In this document: positions 31,854-44,500 of the stretch, in pieces | Numbering within the stretch: position 1 is the first letter of the stretch | Layout of the letters: every line of letters starts with the position of its first letter | Assembly: GCA_037176885.1 (NCBI GenBank) | Contig: JAWWNJ010000061.1 | Span: forward strand, 372,001-436,000 | Reading direction: 5' to 3' | Length of the DNA: 64,000 bases | Source of the DNA: Favolaschia claudopus | Lineage: Eukaryota; Basidiomycota; Agaricomycetes; Agaricales; Mycenaceae | Position numbers and translations under genes: made by a program | Notes under the pieces: model-generated | Databases searched by the model: none | What the model was told of the DNA's origin: nothing | The model's input: the letters and a program-made list of their open reading frames with translations, nothing else

Positions 31854-33086
31854 ATGGCTACCCCCCTCCCCTGGGCACCCGCCATATACCTTGAAATCGG
31901 TCTCTGTGTTCGCCTCCGCGAGCTCCTCGTCCTTCTTCGCGTCTCATCCGCACTCAACGGCCTCCTACGACATTATCTGTATCGCCACCTGGGCACCGAC
32001 TTTCCAGCAAAACTAATTGATTCTTTGGCTAAAAACCCGGAACTGCCGCCCATTGTACGTGGTTTTGGTCTTTCTTTCTACTTCCTTGGCTTACTGTGTG
32101 CGCAATAGGTAAAATCAATCACTTTCGATGCACCTGACAGTGTATGCCTGGAGCAATGGGAATCTGTGTGGCCCCAGCTCCGCAATCTCGACTATTTCAG
32201 TATCTCAGGCGGAATCCCTCTCCCCCGCCGACTACTCAGGCTCTCAACCTGTCGCCTCACCTACTTCGCTGCCACCTGCACCGTATTGCGATCCTGGGTC
32301 GATTTTATCGCTACTCAGCCCGAGATCGACGAGCTACGATTCGATCGCGAATTCATGGGTCCAGTGCCCAAGCCAGAGCTACTTCCCAAGCTCACCGCCA
32401 TCAAGGCGCGCCCCAACGACTGGGTTAAGTTCGCTGAGCTGTATCCCCTTTACCACGTCTGGTCCTATACCGGCGACGGCCTCGTTCACGATAACCTGAA
32501 CTTCGCGTCACTTCACCGCCTGTCCCACTCCCCCTCCCGCCTCTCCACCCTCCGCATTTCATGCGACGATTTTCTCGCAATCGTCGGCTACGCTCCGCGT
32601 CTGCTTACTCGGCTCCGACACATCGTCCTCGACGAGGATTTGTCTTGGACGGAATTTTTGCTTGCTAACAATGATGTCGGTCTGGTAAGTTTTAGTTCTT
32701 CTCACCTCTTTTCTGCGCTGAAATATGTCGTCTTCTAGGAGGATAGTACTTGGGCGCGGGTAGCGTCCTCCCTCAACGTCAACTTTCTTAATCTTCAGGG
32801 GATTCTTCTCGTTTGCTGCCAGACGCGAGTCGGCCGCCGTCAAAATCGGCGTCGCTTGCGTCGATCGGATGGGCAAGATTTTGCATGGATTTTGCGTCTG
32901 AATTGCAAGGCGCCGTCTCTCAAGGCATTCAGGTTCTACGCTCACGACGGCTACGCGATTTGGACGGGGCTGGATACATCGGAGTCGCGACGTACGTTTT
33001 TAGACTTCCCAACTGATCCTTGGATGGTGATCGCTCCGGAACGTTATATCGGTGAAGAGGAGTACGCCTACCTCTTTGGCTTTTGA
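31854..33086 (+). CDS. LRR/F-box-like protein
   Basis: Three exons in phase: 31854-32054, 32109-32684 and 32739-33086; 374 residues. The N-terminus has an F-box-like helical pattern (YLEIGLCVRLRELLVLLRVS, ALNGLLRHYLYRHL). Repeated Leu-rich segments follow (WPQLRNLDYFSISGGIPLPR, RLLRLSTCRLTYFAATC, HSPSRLSTLRISCDDFLAIV) with a regular spacing. It ends ERYIGEEEYAYLFGF. It resembles the LRR half of agaricomycete F-box proteins, so a ubiquitin-ligase adaptor is possible; the F-box itself is degenerate. An in-frame ATG at 31776 lies closer to the MCB array and is less likely. Confidence 0.75.
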
Positions 33087-33312
33087 ATTTCATGTTGTCT
33101 TTCTACCTTATTCCAATGCATCTACCTATCTTTCAGTATTATGGGTGTGTGCCTTATCTTTCGACGTTGTCCAAGCTCAACTTGCCGGCGTTCAATCCGA
33201 CGAGTGTTCCGCGAACGTTCCGAGTGTCCAAGCAACTGAAAATTTGATACAGAAGTAGAAGACTCTTTTGCCCGCGTGCGGAACAAAGAGGCCGTGCTTC
33301 AGGTGTGTTCGA

Positions 33313-33790
33313 ATGTTCAGCTGTTCAGCAGTGATTGATTTTCGAAGGCGCAGATCTCTATGCGAGTTAGTTACTCCATATGAACACGATGTCAAGGTAC
33401 GTACCTTAATGCTTATTCTTTTATTGCTATTTCTTAATATGTTGTGCAACATTCAGAGCAATGATCTCAACGTATCTTGTAAGCTCAGAGTTACTGTAGG
33501 CTCTGCTCCCAGCCGTCAATTCAGCGGATTTGCTCTGATCGCTCGTCGGGATCCCGGATTCGCGCTGATCTGCCTTATCATCCTTCCTGAACAGGTATTC
33601 AGAGGTGCATCGTGCAGCACCCGTTCAATCAGAGATTGGCGTGATGGAAATTCGAGGGCTGAGCCAAGGTGAGTGTGTATTTCCAATACCTACCTACCTA
33701 CCGACGATATCAGCGGATCTGCTATTGAGACATCTTTCTAGCTCTCTCCTGGATTTTACCTTCTTCATTGCCACACATCGGCAAGACTGA
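33313..33790 (+). CDS. possible small protein, unknown
   Basis: A phase-consistent four-exon reading: 33313-33396, 33457-33594, 33635-33668 and 33714-33790; about 110 residues (MFSCSAVIDFRRRRSLCELV ... SRQFSGFALIARRDPGFALI ... LLRHLSSSLLDFTFF). Two introns are 40-60 nt and acceptable; the 40-nt one is short. It ends only 2 nt before the next gene's ATG at 33793, which is unusual and suggests the two could be one transcript or that this model is wrong. No family recognised. Confidence 0.3.
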
Positions 33791-33792
33791 TT

Positions 33793-35049
33793 ATGGCGCG
33801 TCGTTCTCGTGAGTACCCACCTTACTCTCACATTTCATTAACCTCACAATATTTCCCCCCAGTTCTCCCGCGTCCAAAACGCGTCATTAATTTCGACATC
33901 AACAACCTTGAGCGCCGCCCGAGACCGCGTCCAGCCTCGCCGCCTACTCCGGAACCGGAACCGGAAGCAAGACTCAGACAGAAACACAAGATCTTTGCTG
34001 ATCCCGAAGTGGAGGCCCGTTGGCTCGCCTTTGCCCAGGAACACTTCGAAGCGGGCGAGCAGCCCGGAGAAATATGGGGGTAAGTCTTGACCTTCGTTCC
34101 GGGTCGCCGAATGCTAAACAAATTTAGTGGCAAGACGGAGAACACAGTGGATACCCGCTCTGATGCGGAGAAGAAGCGCGATGAGGAGATTGCTGATTGG
34201 GAGGAGAGGCAAATAGCCTGGCTTTCGGAGGAGGGGGTGAAGGAGATGAAGGAGACGCACCCGTTTGTGTACCGGCAGTGGCTACAAGAGAGGTCTCTCG
34301 AGGAGAGACGGGAGCGCGAGATTGCGCTGCGGCAGGCACAAGATCAAGCGAAGCGCGGCGATTACTCCGGAACCAAGTATGTCGATGTTGATTAGTTGCT
34401 TGAATGATCGATTCCGCCCCAGCGTTGCGACCAGAACAGTTTTATATTGCGGAGTGAGGTAAAAGGTGAGTGATTTCGATTTTTTGCCGCAAAACTTGCC
34501 CTTCTCTCAATGGCCCTCGTTCCTACCACTTCCAGTGTCGTTTCTCTGAATCGTGGCGGTGTGTTTTGCATTCTCCTCTTAATCTGCTCATATAGACTCA
34601 CTTTCATATACAGAACCGTACCAATTCTCAGAAATATTCAAATCCTCCGACCGCGATGAAATTTCTCGCTATTTCTACCAGGTCCTGTTCTCCGTCGACC
34701 CATTGCGTGCTTTCCTCTCGTATACCGTCCCCGGGATGCGCGGTGCCAACAAGTACTTTCCATCAGCACATTTCAAGACCGATGGGGAGCCGATTGAACG
34801 AGCTTGGGCTGAGTTGAATAATGTTTCACCTTCGGTGAAGGAGATCCAGGGTGGTATGCGTTGGGGTAAGTTCATTCTTCAATCTTCTTCTTTGCCTGAG
34901 AGATTTCATGTTGACTAAATTGCGAAGATAACTTGCTTGAAGAGGACGATGACGAGGTTCCAGATCTCGTCGATTGCGACGACTTTGTGGAATGTTGTGG
35001 TTTGGGTTGCCCTTATGCTCGTGAAGTCCGCGTGAAGGCCAAGTTGTAG
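33793..35049 (+). CDS. small protein with KDZ-transposase-like segment
   Basis: Six exons in phase: 33793-33808, 33863-34079, 34128-34376, 34536-34558, 34614-34865 and 34928-35049; 292 residues. The long third intron may hide one more exon (34424-34461). The N-terminus is Pro/Arg-rich, and a charged helical region follows (EERQIAWLSEEGVKEMKE). Near residue 235 it reads TDGEPIERAWAELNN then SVKEIQGGMRWDNLL. This parallels the KDZ transposase at 35545 (TDGEAPERGWANTN, STKEMGPGHRRDTLD), which includes the expected catalytic Glu. It ends with a Cys cluster (CCGLGCPYAREVRVKAKL). It may be a KDZ-derived short protein. Confidence 0.6.
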
Positions 35050-35544
35050 TCGTTATTCGTTTGAGATTATATTCAATACACCGATGCAACCTCGTATGAC
35101 CTTATCTTGACTTGATTTCGAATGTCAGTTGCGAATAGGACTTGTAGTCCGAAATAAGCGCCCAAACAAGCGCTCTCGGCAAGCTCCCGGCAGCGATTCA
35201 CAAGTGATTCACCATTTCATGGACGCGGCTTGTCTGGCTAAGGATATCTGAGCACACAGAACGACTCAGAATATGTATAGCTCTTCAATAGAGCTTCAAA
35301 AACTCGACTCGAAACCTTCAATTTTTGCCGCCTTGAACAAAATCTTGTGCTTTGGCTGTGTTGTGTTGCGCCATGCCATGATGCCGCTTCGAGCATCCTG
35401 ATGCGGAGTCACATCAAACAACAAACGAAAATCGTGCCTTGGCTCACGCGCTGGTCGCCATGGCCCCTGGGCGGGCTTTCGACTCTTATATCACCTCTTA
35501 TCTTCTTATACTCTGCGGCGGGCCCTCGTACCCTTCTTGGTTTC
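35050..35544. other. 5' flank of the KDZ transposase
   Basis: About 500 bp without a gene. The upstream open frame from 35347 into the transposase start lacks family resemblance and is treated as 5' UTR. No terminal inverted repeat was identified. Confidence 0.35.
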
Positions 35545-38500
35545 ATGTCGTTCAGCAACAAACGCAAGAAAAACACGACTATCTCTTTCAGTCGCACCCC
35601 CTCTATCCTCGCCCCCAACACCGCTGTCTCGGGAGCATCCTCCGCGTCCCTGCGCACATCGACCACCGTACTACGCGAGAAAACCTCAATACGTCAGGAT
35701 GGTCGCATCGCCCAAGCTCACAGCATGGTGGATGTGACGGCCAGTGCCAAGTCATCCACCCGCAAACTTCAAAATCCCGTCGTTTCCCCGCACTCAGGCC
35801 CAATCTACGAGTACACTGCAGCAGATCATAGCGATGTTTACGACGGAGACGAGGATGACGCGCGTGTTCGCCGCGAATCGGTAAATATCTTTCATATTTC
35901 TCCAGACGAGCACAATTAATCAAGATGTAATTAGGACGATCCTCTGCGTCAATGGACGGAGGATCATCGCGAAAGATACCTCTGGGAGATGTTGAGACAC
36001 GAAGGCCGGGGAGATTACGCTACCTACAGCGCGTGTGCACGATGTGGGCTTGGCGCGCCCGATTACCGCTGTGTTCACTGCTTCGGGGATGGAGAACTGT
36101 TGTGCAGATCGTGCATTACGACGGAGCATCAACGCCTGCCCTTTCATACGATTCAGGTGAGTTGCTTCTTCTGATAAGATTCCCCAAGCTGAGCTTCCTT
36201 CTCCTGCAGCGATGGACTGGGACACATTTCGAGCGCATTTCCCTAAAGTCCCTGGGCTTGAGGATACAGCTCGGGCACGCCGCTGTCGATGGCGGCGTCT
36301 GCCCTCTCCCACAGGCAGCCTTCGGCAACGACTTCGTCATTCTCGATGGAAGCGGCGTTCACTCAGTAAACCTCGCGTTTTGCGGCTGCGGCCAGGGCGA
36401 GCACCCCACAGTGCAACTGCTTCGCGCCCGACTCTGGCCTGCGACCACCACCAGCCCCCGCACCGCGGCCACGTTCTCCGTGCTCCGAAGTTTTCATCTC
36501 CTGTCGTTCGAGTCAAAATGCGCGGCACTTGAGTTCTATCAGAGTTTAGCAAGACAGACGGACAATTTACATCGTAGGCGAGATAAGGTACTTCTCGATC
36601 TAGCTACCTCTACCCGACTGCGAGACTGACCAATGCTTTCCTAGGATCGATATCACGAGTTCCTTCGGATGACACGGGAGTGGCGGAACGTGCAAATGCT
36701 CAAGCGGGCGGGTCGCGGACATGATCCATCGGGTGTGCGGGGTACAAGACCGGGAGAGTGTGCCCTGTTATGCCCCGCGTGTCCTCATCCAGGTATTAAC
36801 CTGCCTCCCGATTGGATGCAAGCGCCCGAGGAGAAACAGTAGGTCTCACATCGATCATTTATTATACTTTGAGCTAATGTTTTGTGAATCAGATTTCTTT
36901 ACGCTGTGTTTCTTGCGATAGACGCCAATTTTCGGTTGCGGCGCAAAGAGGTTTCTTCAGAACAGAAAGATCCGGGTTTAGGTAACGGCTGGGCTTTTTA
37001 TTGCGATGTCGTGAAGTACATGGAGCATGTGCGAAAGCATTGGAAGCTCGAACAGGACGTACGTATATTTTGTTTCCTTTCTTCTTCTCTTCGCGAGGAC
37101 TGACCCATCAAACATAGCGGAGCCATTGCGTGGCGCATGATGCAGTCGATAAACCAGATCGTGAGGCGCGAGGAACGGCGTCTTCCGGTGTTGGTGCTGT
37201 CGACTGCGCTCGACACAACATGAAGCGTCCCCAAGCTGTCGGAGACTTGCAGCTGGGTGAAAAGTACGTCAGCTCTTAATTCTCTTCTTTGTTTAGAAAC
37301 CTACTGACCCTCGTTTCAGATACATAAATATGGACTACATGTTCTTCTCCACCATTTCCGGATCTCCCCTCCTCCGCTTCTTCGTCTCGTACGACATTGC
37401 TTGCCAGTGGCATATCAAGCTATGGAATCGGATGCTCAACTATCAAGATGAAACACTCACCGTCAATGGCCGGGGCAAATTTTTTACCTTCCTTGTCCCC
37501 AAATTCCATCTTCCTGCCCACATCGAGGCGTGTAACCTCAAATTCTCTTTCAATCTCACGCGCGATGTCGGCCAGACTGACGGCGAGGCGCCAGAGCGCG
37601 GCTGGGCGAACACGAACCCTCTCGCGAGGAGCACGAAGGAAATGGGGCCAGGACATCGACGAGACACGCTGGACGACCATTTTGGCGACTGGAATCATAC
37701 GCGGATCATAGCGCTTGGTGAGTTTTTGTATTGTAGTCGTCTCAACCCACTCACCGCGTTTACAGGATTTGCGATGAGAAAGAAGGTGGAGAGGGCAGTC
37801 CCGGAGATGGTCCGCACGCGGGAAGCGTTGCGGGATATGAACGATTCGTTGGGGTCGGAAGTGGTGGAGGAATGGAAGGCGATGGCAGAGCGGTGGGAGG
37901 CGGATGCGGCCGCACCGAACCCTTTCGAGACGATCCGAAAGGATCAGCATGTGGCCAAGGTGCGCACGGAGCTCGCTGCCGAAGCCGCGGCTCGAGAGGT
38001 GGCGGGGCAGGAGGACGAAGGTGCAGTAAGGGGAGACATGCACGTATCGGAGCTGGTCGCAATGGGGCTGCAGCTGGAGGAGCAGCAGTGAGTATACATT
38101 CCTTGTTATAACATTATATCTACTAATTCACCTTGTAGACGAGTTCTAGCAACCGACGTCGCAGCTACCGGCCTCCATCCCACCGACGGCCAGCGTCGTG
38201 CGATGACGGAGCGCACAAGCAAGCTGCGGCGGAAGGTTTCTGCTTGGATTGACATCCAGCACCGGTTCTTCCCCGGCCTCGCCAACTCCCGCGCTCGCGA
38301 TGACGAATTGCGCGCGCGGGAAGCGGCTGGAGAGCCTGTCCCTGGTGTCGAGGTCCCTCGTCTGAAGCTTTGGCTGCCGTCGCAGGTGCTGGCGGAGGCC
38401 AACCGCGACATCGTCATCAAGCGCAGCATCTTACAGTACGAGTACCGTCTTCGCGTAGCCCAGGCATCCGAGGCCCTTCACGAAGTACGCCGCCTGCTCC

Positions 38501-39334
38501 TCGTGCGCACGCACCTTTACAAGATGAAAGACGCCCACGCGCGCGGGGTGAAACAGAACACGCGCTCTGCGGATAAAATCGCAGCGCTGAACGACCAAAT
38601 CAAGCGTGCGGCTGCGACGTATCGGGTGGCGCGGGCAGCGCTGGTCGTTCTAGGGCCGGCGCTGGATCGACGGGAGTGGGAGTGGACTCTGCTTCCACTG
38701 TTGGAGGAGGACGTTCGAGGACTGCCGCAGGCGATGTTCCACGATCCAGAGCGGAAGAAGAAGAAGAGGGCGAAGAAATCAAAGCAGGATCGCCCCTTGT
38801 CGTGGATCTGGGTGACGAGGGGAGAGAATTGGGCACCGGGGGATGACGTTGCCATGAACGAAGGTGCGTAGCTTTAGTTCTTATGCAGAAACGGCACACA
38901 TTCATATTGCTCTAGCCGTGCGGATCGAATGGGCTAAGACGCGGGCGCGCGCGGCGCGGTGGGCTGAAGAAGTCGATTTATTGGAGGAGGAGCTGCGCCG
39001 TATCGACCAGTTTTTGGAGTGGAGGGCCGAGTGGTGGACATCGCAGATCAATCGTCGCGCTCTTGCGGATCTGTCGCAGCTCGAGGGGGAAACTGCGTAT
39101 GCAATCCGCCAGGCGTCCATTCAGCGCACGCTTGCGGCTGAATTTGCAGAAGAATGGAAGGGTTTGGGTGGACTGATCCAGCGCGGGAGGTCGGGGGATC
39201 TAGAGGAGGCAGCTGACGAGAGCGACGATGCCGGAAGTGAGGGGGATGACAGTGGGGAGGAAGATGAGCCGATCCCATCGTTGCCGGCGCGGCAGGTAAA
39301 ACCTACTTATACGGACGAAGTTCTTGTCTTATAA
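35545..39334 (+). CDS. KDZ (Kyakuja-Dileera-Zisupton) transposase, complete
   Basis: Ten exons in perfect phase: 35545-35880, 35935-36156, 36210-36587, 36645-36838, 36893-37058, 37118-37263, 37320-37717, 37766-38087, 38139-38863 and 38916-39334; 1101 residues with no stop. After a Ser/Thr-rich N-terminus comes the Cys/His cluster (CARCGLGAPDYRCVHC ... CRSCITTEH, about 146-180) of the CxC2 type. KDZ hallmarks follow: LGLRIQLGH, NLAFCGCGQGEHPTVQLLRA, FLAIDANFRLRRKEVSSEQK-DPG, CARHNMKRP, NMDYMFF, VSYDIACQWHIKLWN, FHLPAHIEAC and TDGEAPERGWANTN. The C-terminal 400 residues are helical and charged (VRIEWAKTRARAARWAEEVD). KDZ proteins are RNase-H-fold DNA transposases. The intact frame suggests a recent or domesticated copy. 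Confidence 0.92.
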
Positions 39335-39587
39335 CTACTACTACTGTACATAGTATTCGACGATTGTAGAGGCAGCTACTCCTTTTTTTTGGTACTTTTT
39401 CGAAATTTATTTTGATTTTTTTTTTGCTCATTGTGGTCGACGACGTCGAGCACCTCTGGACGCCGTTGACCAAATATGTACAACTTTGATGCCTTTTCTC
39501 ACGAATGCTGCTCGTTGTCGCCCACGACGGCGAGCCTGGCCTGCTCGCTGCGGCTCTATTTAGTCAAGGGCGGAAGCGTCCTCTAAT

Positions 39588-39672
39588 GCAATATATCAGA
39601 ATTGCCTCTAGACGAGGGGTTTTGATATAATGTCAGCCTACGCCTACTACAAAGGTCTGATATATCCTGACC
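39588..39672 (-). repeat. dispersed repeat, module B (copy 2, inverted)
   Basis: Read on the minus strand: GATATATCAGACC, GACATTATATCAAAACCCC, TCTAGAGGCAA, GATATATTG. These are the same words in the same order as 19941-20025. Confidence 0.65.
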
Positions 39673-40140
39673 CCCCACTAAGGTGAACAGCGGGTCTAGA
39701 AGGCTCCGGGAGAGCCCGAAGTCTTTTACAAAAGCCAGCCAGTGAGCTACCGGCATTTTTTTAATAAATGTCTCACCAGTGTTATTGAATATTGCCGTAT
39801 ACGGCTGAGCAGCGCCAATCGGGTACCGGAGCAAGCAGGCAAATTGCGGCGGATCAGAGCGGAAGGAGAGCCCAGAGAGAGGCGGCGTATAGTCTAGACG
39901 TATCAGAGACCCTGTGGGCAGTAGCGCCTGGTACGGTGGTGTGGAAGGCGAAGGGGAGCCGCAGAGAGGGCGGAGGTACGAAGTGGCGGGACGGATTGAT
40001 GAATGACGGCTTGATAGTAACAAGGACAAACAAATGACCCGTTTCGGAAGTGCGGACAGCGCCTTATGCACGGACCATCAAGGCGCGATCCGCGGGCGAG
40101 CGGTGGGCGCGGATACGGGCGCTGGCGGCCCCCAAGGGTG

Positions 40141-40240
40141 AGTGGTATATACCACCCTCGACTCTCCTTCTTCAATTTGATTCCACCACCGACCATTGCT
40201 AATTAGAGTGCGTCTAATATACCATTTCCCCGTATACGCC
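40141..40240 (-). repeat. dispersed repeat, module A (copy 2, inverted)
   Basis: Read on the minus strand: CTCTAATTAGCAATGGTCGG then TGGTGGAATCAAA, flanked by GGTATATTAG and GGTATATACC. It matches 16940-17035. Modules A and B keep the same order and relative orientation as in copy 1, but about 0.5 kb apart instead of 2.9 kb. Confidence 0.65.
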
Positions 40241-41552
40241 TGGAGTACATCCCCTTGTCACCCCGGCAAATTTTCGCAATTATCGACGCCGTCCCTCGCC
40301 TTCGCTAGTGGCGCAACTAAGTACTAGTCTCCTGCGGCATGGGGCGCTCATCGACGCAGACCCCGTCTCGGCCTGCGACCCCCGCATCGCCCTCGATGAC
40401 GCCCCTCGCACCAACGACCGGCCCGCGAGGCAGAGCTTTGATAAGACTTGCTGCTGCCTTCGAATGTAGGTGTTGGTCGCGGGGTCGTACTGGCGGGGGA
40501 GGGGGTTAGTCGGGGAATACATATAAGCAAGCAATCCAAACATGCGAGGCGGTGTCCTGGGTCGATGTGACTGGTTTACTTTCAAAGTGCGGAGGCTGTC
40601 AGCGTCTCGGGGTCGCGCTCTACAACGGGAGGGTTGACAGGATGCGGATCGCAGTACGCGTGGGGACGTGGGCAAATTGATGGCAGGGAAACTGGTGAAG
40701 GGTGTCTCGTCTCCACATCTCGTTGATCGCCTCCGCCTTGATCTCAACGGCTCCTCTCCTCCTCTCCTTACTCGCTCTTCCTCCGCGGCCGACGTCACTC
40801 ACGGTCCACCTCCACCTCACTTCGATCGTTGCTTTCGCTCGCCTCCCTCCCCGCGCTCTCGCCGCTCGTCTCCCGCTCATCCCATACCGTACCTCGTCTC
40901 TGTTCCCGCCCCTTGGCCCCGACCCACACCTCCCTCCACTTTCGCCTTCATGTCTTCCTTCCCCGTCGTCTCGCTCTCCCATCACGACACACCAGTCACC
41001 TTCACCTTGATCCCTCGCGGCCACACCCCGCACATCGTCCGTCCACCGTTACGATGCGCCCCCGACTACGCCCGTCTGCTCTCCCTGTCCGCCACCGCAC
41101 TTTGCGTATGCGCTCCGTCCTCGATGCCGCCACGTCACCGATTGATCGCGTCGGTGTGCAGTGGCGAAGTTGGGACTGACGGAGGCAGGGGACACGAATA
41201 CGTCAAGTGATTTGGAGCACGCGAACCAAGCAGCATAGCAAGAGAGCGCGTATGCGTTCGTCTCAGCGGCCTCGCTTTGCTCTTGCCGTTTTTGGCCTCG
41301 GCATTTGTCGGCCGAAGTGGTCGGACAAGACGGAGCTCTTTTGCACACTTGAGGGACTTGAATAGTGCGCCAGGAATACCTTTGTGTTCATGTAAACTGT
41401 GCTCTCAACCCTGGGTTATTGGGACTCTACACATTGTTCTTAGTTCCTTCCAATCTCACTTGCTTAATTCAATATTCACATATGTAGGTACTGCCTAGTA
41501 TACATTCCATAAATTATGAGGAAAGTCATTGTACCTGAATGTGCTACATATG

Positions 41553-44500
41553 CTATGATTCGTCGTATTGAATTTGCTTGTCACAGGTGTTCACAGCTTC
41601 GAGAAATTCTGGATCTATGCACTTTTGCCATCCTGTTCCATGGACAAAATCTGCAAGATCCAACTTTGTTACTCCTCGAGCACGAGTGATGAGTGTATTA
41701 TGAGGGAGATATAGCCCTTCTCGCAACCAGATAGGGACCCATAGCAGGCGTTCACCAGTTGAACTCTGGATCCATCCATCGTGCGTGTCATATTGAGGGT
41801 AATGTCCAAGATGATTCTCTTGATCAAGACGGAAATTAAGCTAAGTTCAAAGAATGTGAGATAAGATTTTCGGTCATGAATGATATACTTACCTGGAAAA
41901 CACGCATTGTAGCATCAAGCGAACCTGACGTGATCTGTGTCCCATCCGGAGAAAAATGAACCCAAGAAACTTGAAGGGTATGACCATATATTGGACCCGC
42001 AATCTGAGACTTTGTTTCCGCGCTCCAGACACGAATGCTCCGGTCATCAGATCCTGAGACAATCTTTGTCCCATCAGACGAGACATGGAGACACCGAATG
42101 CAATCCGTATGTCCTCGGAGTGGCCCTGCAATCAATCCACCAGTTTCAACATCCCAAACACACAAGGCATTGTCAGCTGAGCCAGAGACAACTTGCTTGC
42201 CATTGGGAAAGAATTGAATTGTTGAAATCAACTTTTCGTGTCCTTCCCATGGACCTGCTATCAATGCACCTGTTTGAGCATCCCAGATTCGGATGGTCTT
42301 ATCACGAGAGCCAGAGACAATTTGTGTTCCATCTGATGAGAAATTCACACAGGTAACTCCTTCGGTATGTCCCCGAAAAGGCTCTGCAGTAAGTCTACCT
42401 TGATCAATGCTCCAGATACAAATTGTGCCATCATCTGATCCTGACGCAATTCTTAGACCATCTGGAGCAATTTGAACAGAGTTGACGTGATCTGTATGGC
42501 CTTTCAATGGACCACACTTGAGTTCACCACTTGTATTCCAAACACACACTGTTCCATCGCTTGAACCAGATGCAATATGACTGCCATCTGGTGAGAAATG
42601 AACGGAAGTGACTCCATCTGTATGTCCTTTGAACGGCCCCGCCTGAAATGTGCTGGTGTGAGATTCCCATAAACGAACACCTCCATCTTTCGATCCTGAC
42701 ACAATTTGAAGACCATCAGGTGAGAAGTCAATTGATTGCACCCAATTTTTGTGTCCTTGGGCTGGATTGTAGGGTGGAGGATGATATGCATCTATTTGGA
42801 TGTTCCAAATTCGAACTGTGTTGTCATTTGCTCCTGATACAATCCGGCTGCCATCAGGTGAGAAATGGACACATCGAACTCTATCTGTGTGTGCATCAAA
42901 TGGTCCAGCTATGAGATCACCTGAAGCAATATCCCAAACACAGACAGTGCCATCATTAGAGCCAGATGCTACTTGCTTTCCGTTGGGTGCAAAATCAAGT
43001 GAAGTTACTCCTTGTGTATGCTTTTGAAATGGTCCTGCAACTAAGCTGCAGCTGCTCAAAGACCAGACACATATAGTTCCATCTTCTGCTCCTGAGGCCA
43101 CAAGCATGCTCTCCAGAGAAATTTGAGCAGACAACACAGAGCCATCATGCTTTATGTATTTTAGGCTACTGAGCATGTTTCTGGTCGGATTCCACATGTA
43201 GGCTTCTCCATTCTTGCATAAAACCAGTATTTCTTTCCCATTGGACAAGAAGTTGACTGACTGGACTTGGTGGGTAACCTCAATTTTACACGCAACTCTG
43301 TGACCGGCAATCTCCCACAAACAAATTGTTTTGTTTGCTGAGCCAGAAACAACTTGCTTTCCGTCTGGAGAGAAGCAGACAGACTGAACACTTTCTATAC
43401 AATCATCTTGAAATTCAATGACAAGGGTTCCAGATTGTGCATCCCATATCTGTACCCAAGAGCTGTCTGCTCCAGATATAATCTTTGTTCCATCCGGAGA
43501 GAATTGAATGGAATTGATACAATGCATATTTCCATCAATTGGACCAGTGAGAAGCTCAGCTGTATGGGCATCCCAGATCCTGATGGTACCATCTTTGGAG
43601 GCAGAAGCAATTTTGTCCCCATCCAATGAAAAATCTACAGATGTAACATCATCATGGTGCCCATACAGTATTGTTTGCAGCCTGGGCCAATTTATACCCA
43701 TGGGACTTTCAAATTTGACAGTAGAAGGAAAGCATGGATTCCATATTCTGCCCACTCTTGAAGTGCTAGGCACAAATGGCAGAGCAGACAAATAGATGTG
43801 TGGTGCACTCTGTGCAATGACTGGCCCAAAACCAGCAACAAAGTTTGTCATATCCTCAATTAGAATCTGGAGGTCATCATCTTTCCCCTGCTCAGAGATC
43901 ATTTGTTAGTTTTGAATAGAACAGTGTCAGCTGGATATACCTTGACATAATTGAGTGCAATACGTAGTGCAGGTAATGCACTTGAAGCACGGTCTAGCAA
44001 GCTAAGCGCCTCCAGCCAGAACAGAAATTTTGTTTGCAAAAACATTTTGAGTGCAGCAAGCAGTTCCAGGTCTAACAGAGCGTCCAGGTCAGACCGTGCT
44101 TCTTGAATGTGATGAGACCAAAAACAGCTAGCATAAATGAGAGGGGATTTCATTGCTGTAGTGGCTCTTCCCAATAAATCTGGCACTTCATCGTTTAGAA
44201 TGTGTGAGTCCTTGAAGTTGCACATGTTGAACTGGAGTGTATCTGTCAGAACCCGCAAGCATCCTAAAGCTAGAGAACAATGTCCTATCCCAGGATCCAC
44301 CGCCCAAGGCAAAGTTAGGTTGTCTGTAACATAGTCTGCAAATGATGCATGCAAAACAAAAGCAAGACAGTCAGCATCATGCGGGTCCCATTGTACAACG
44401 CAAGCCAAAAATTTGAGCACATTAGTGCTTGTGTTGTGACCTAGTAGCACATCCATGGTTTTTGCAGTCATAGGTACCTTCCCAAGTACAAGACATGTTA

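Larger units (their letters stand above)
39335..41552. other. intergenic with repeat modules and a pyrimidine-rich block
   Basis: It contains the inverted repeat modules at 39588-39672 and 40141-40240. From 40.6 to 41.2 kb the plus strand is very C/T-rich, giving overlapping Ser/Pro/Arg frames on both strands (40668-41210 plus, 40280-40798 minus) without motifs. No gene supported. Confidence 0.4.
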
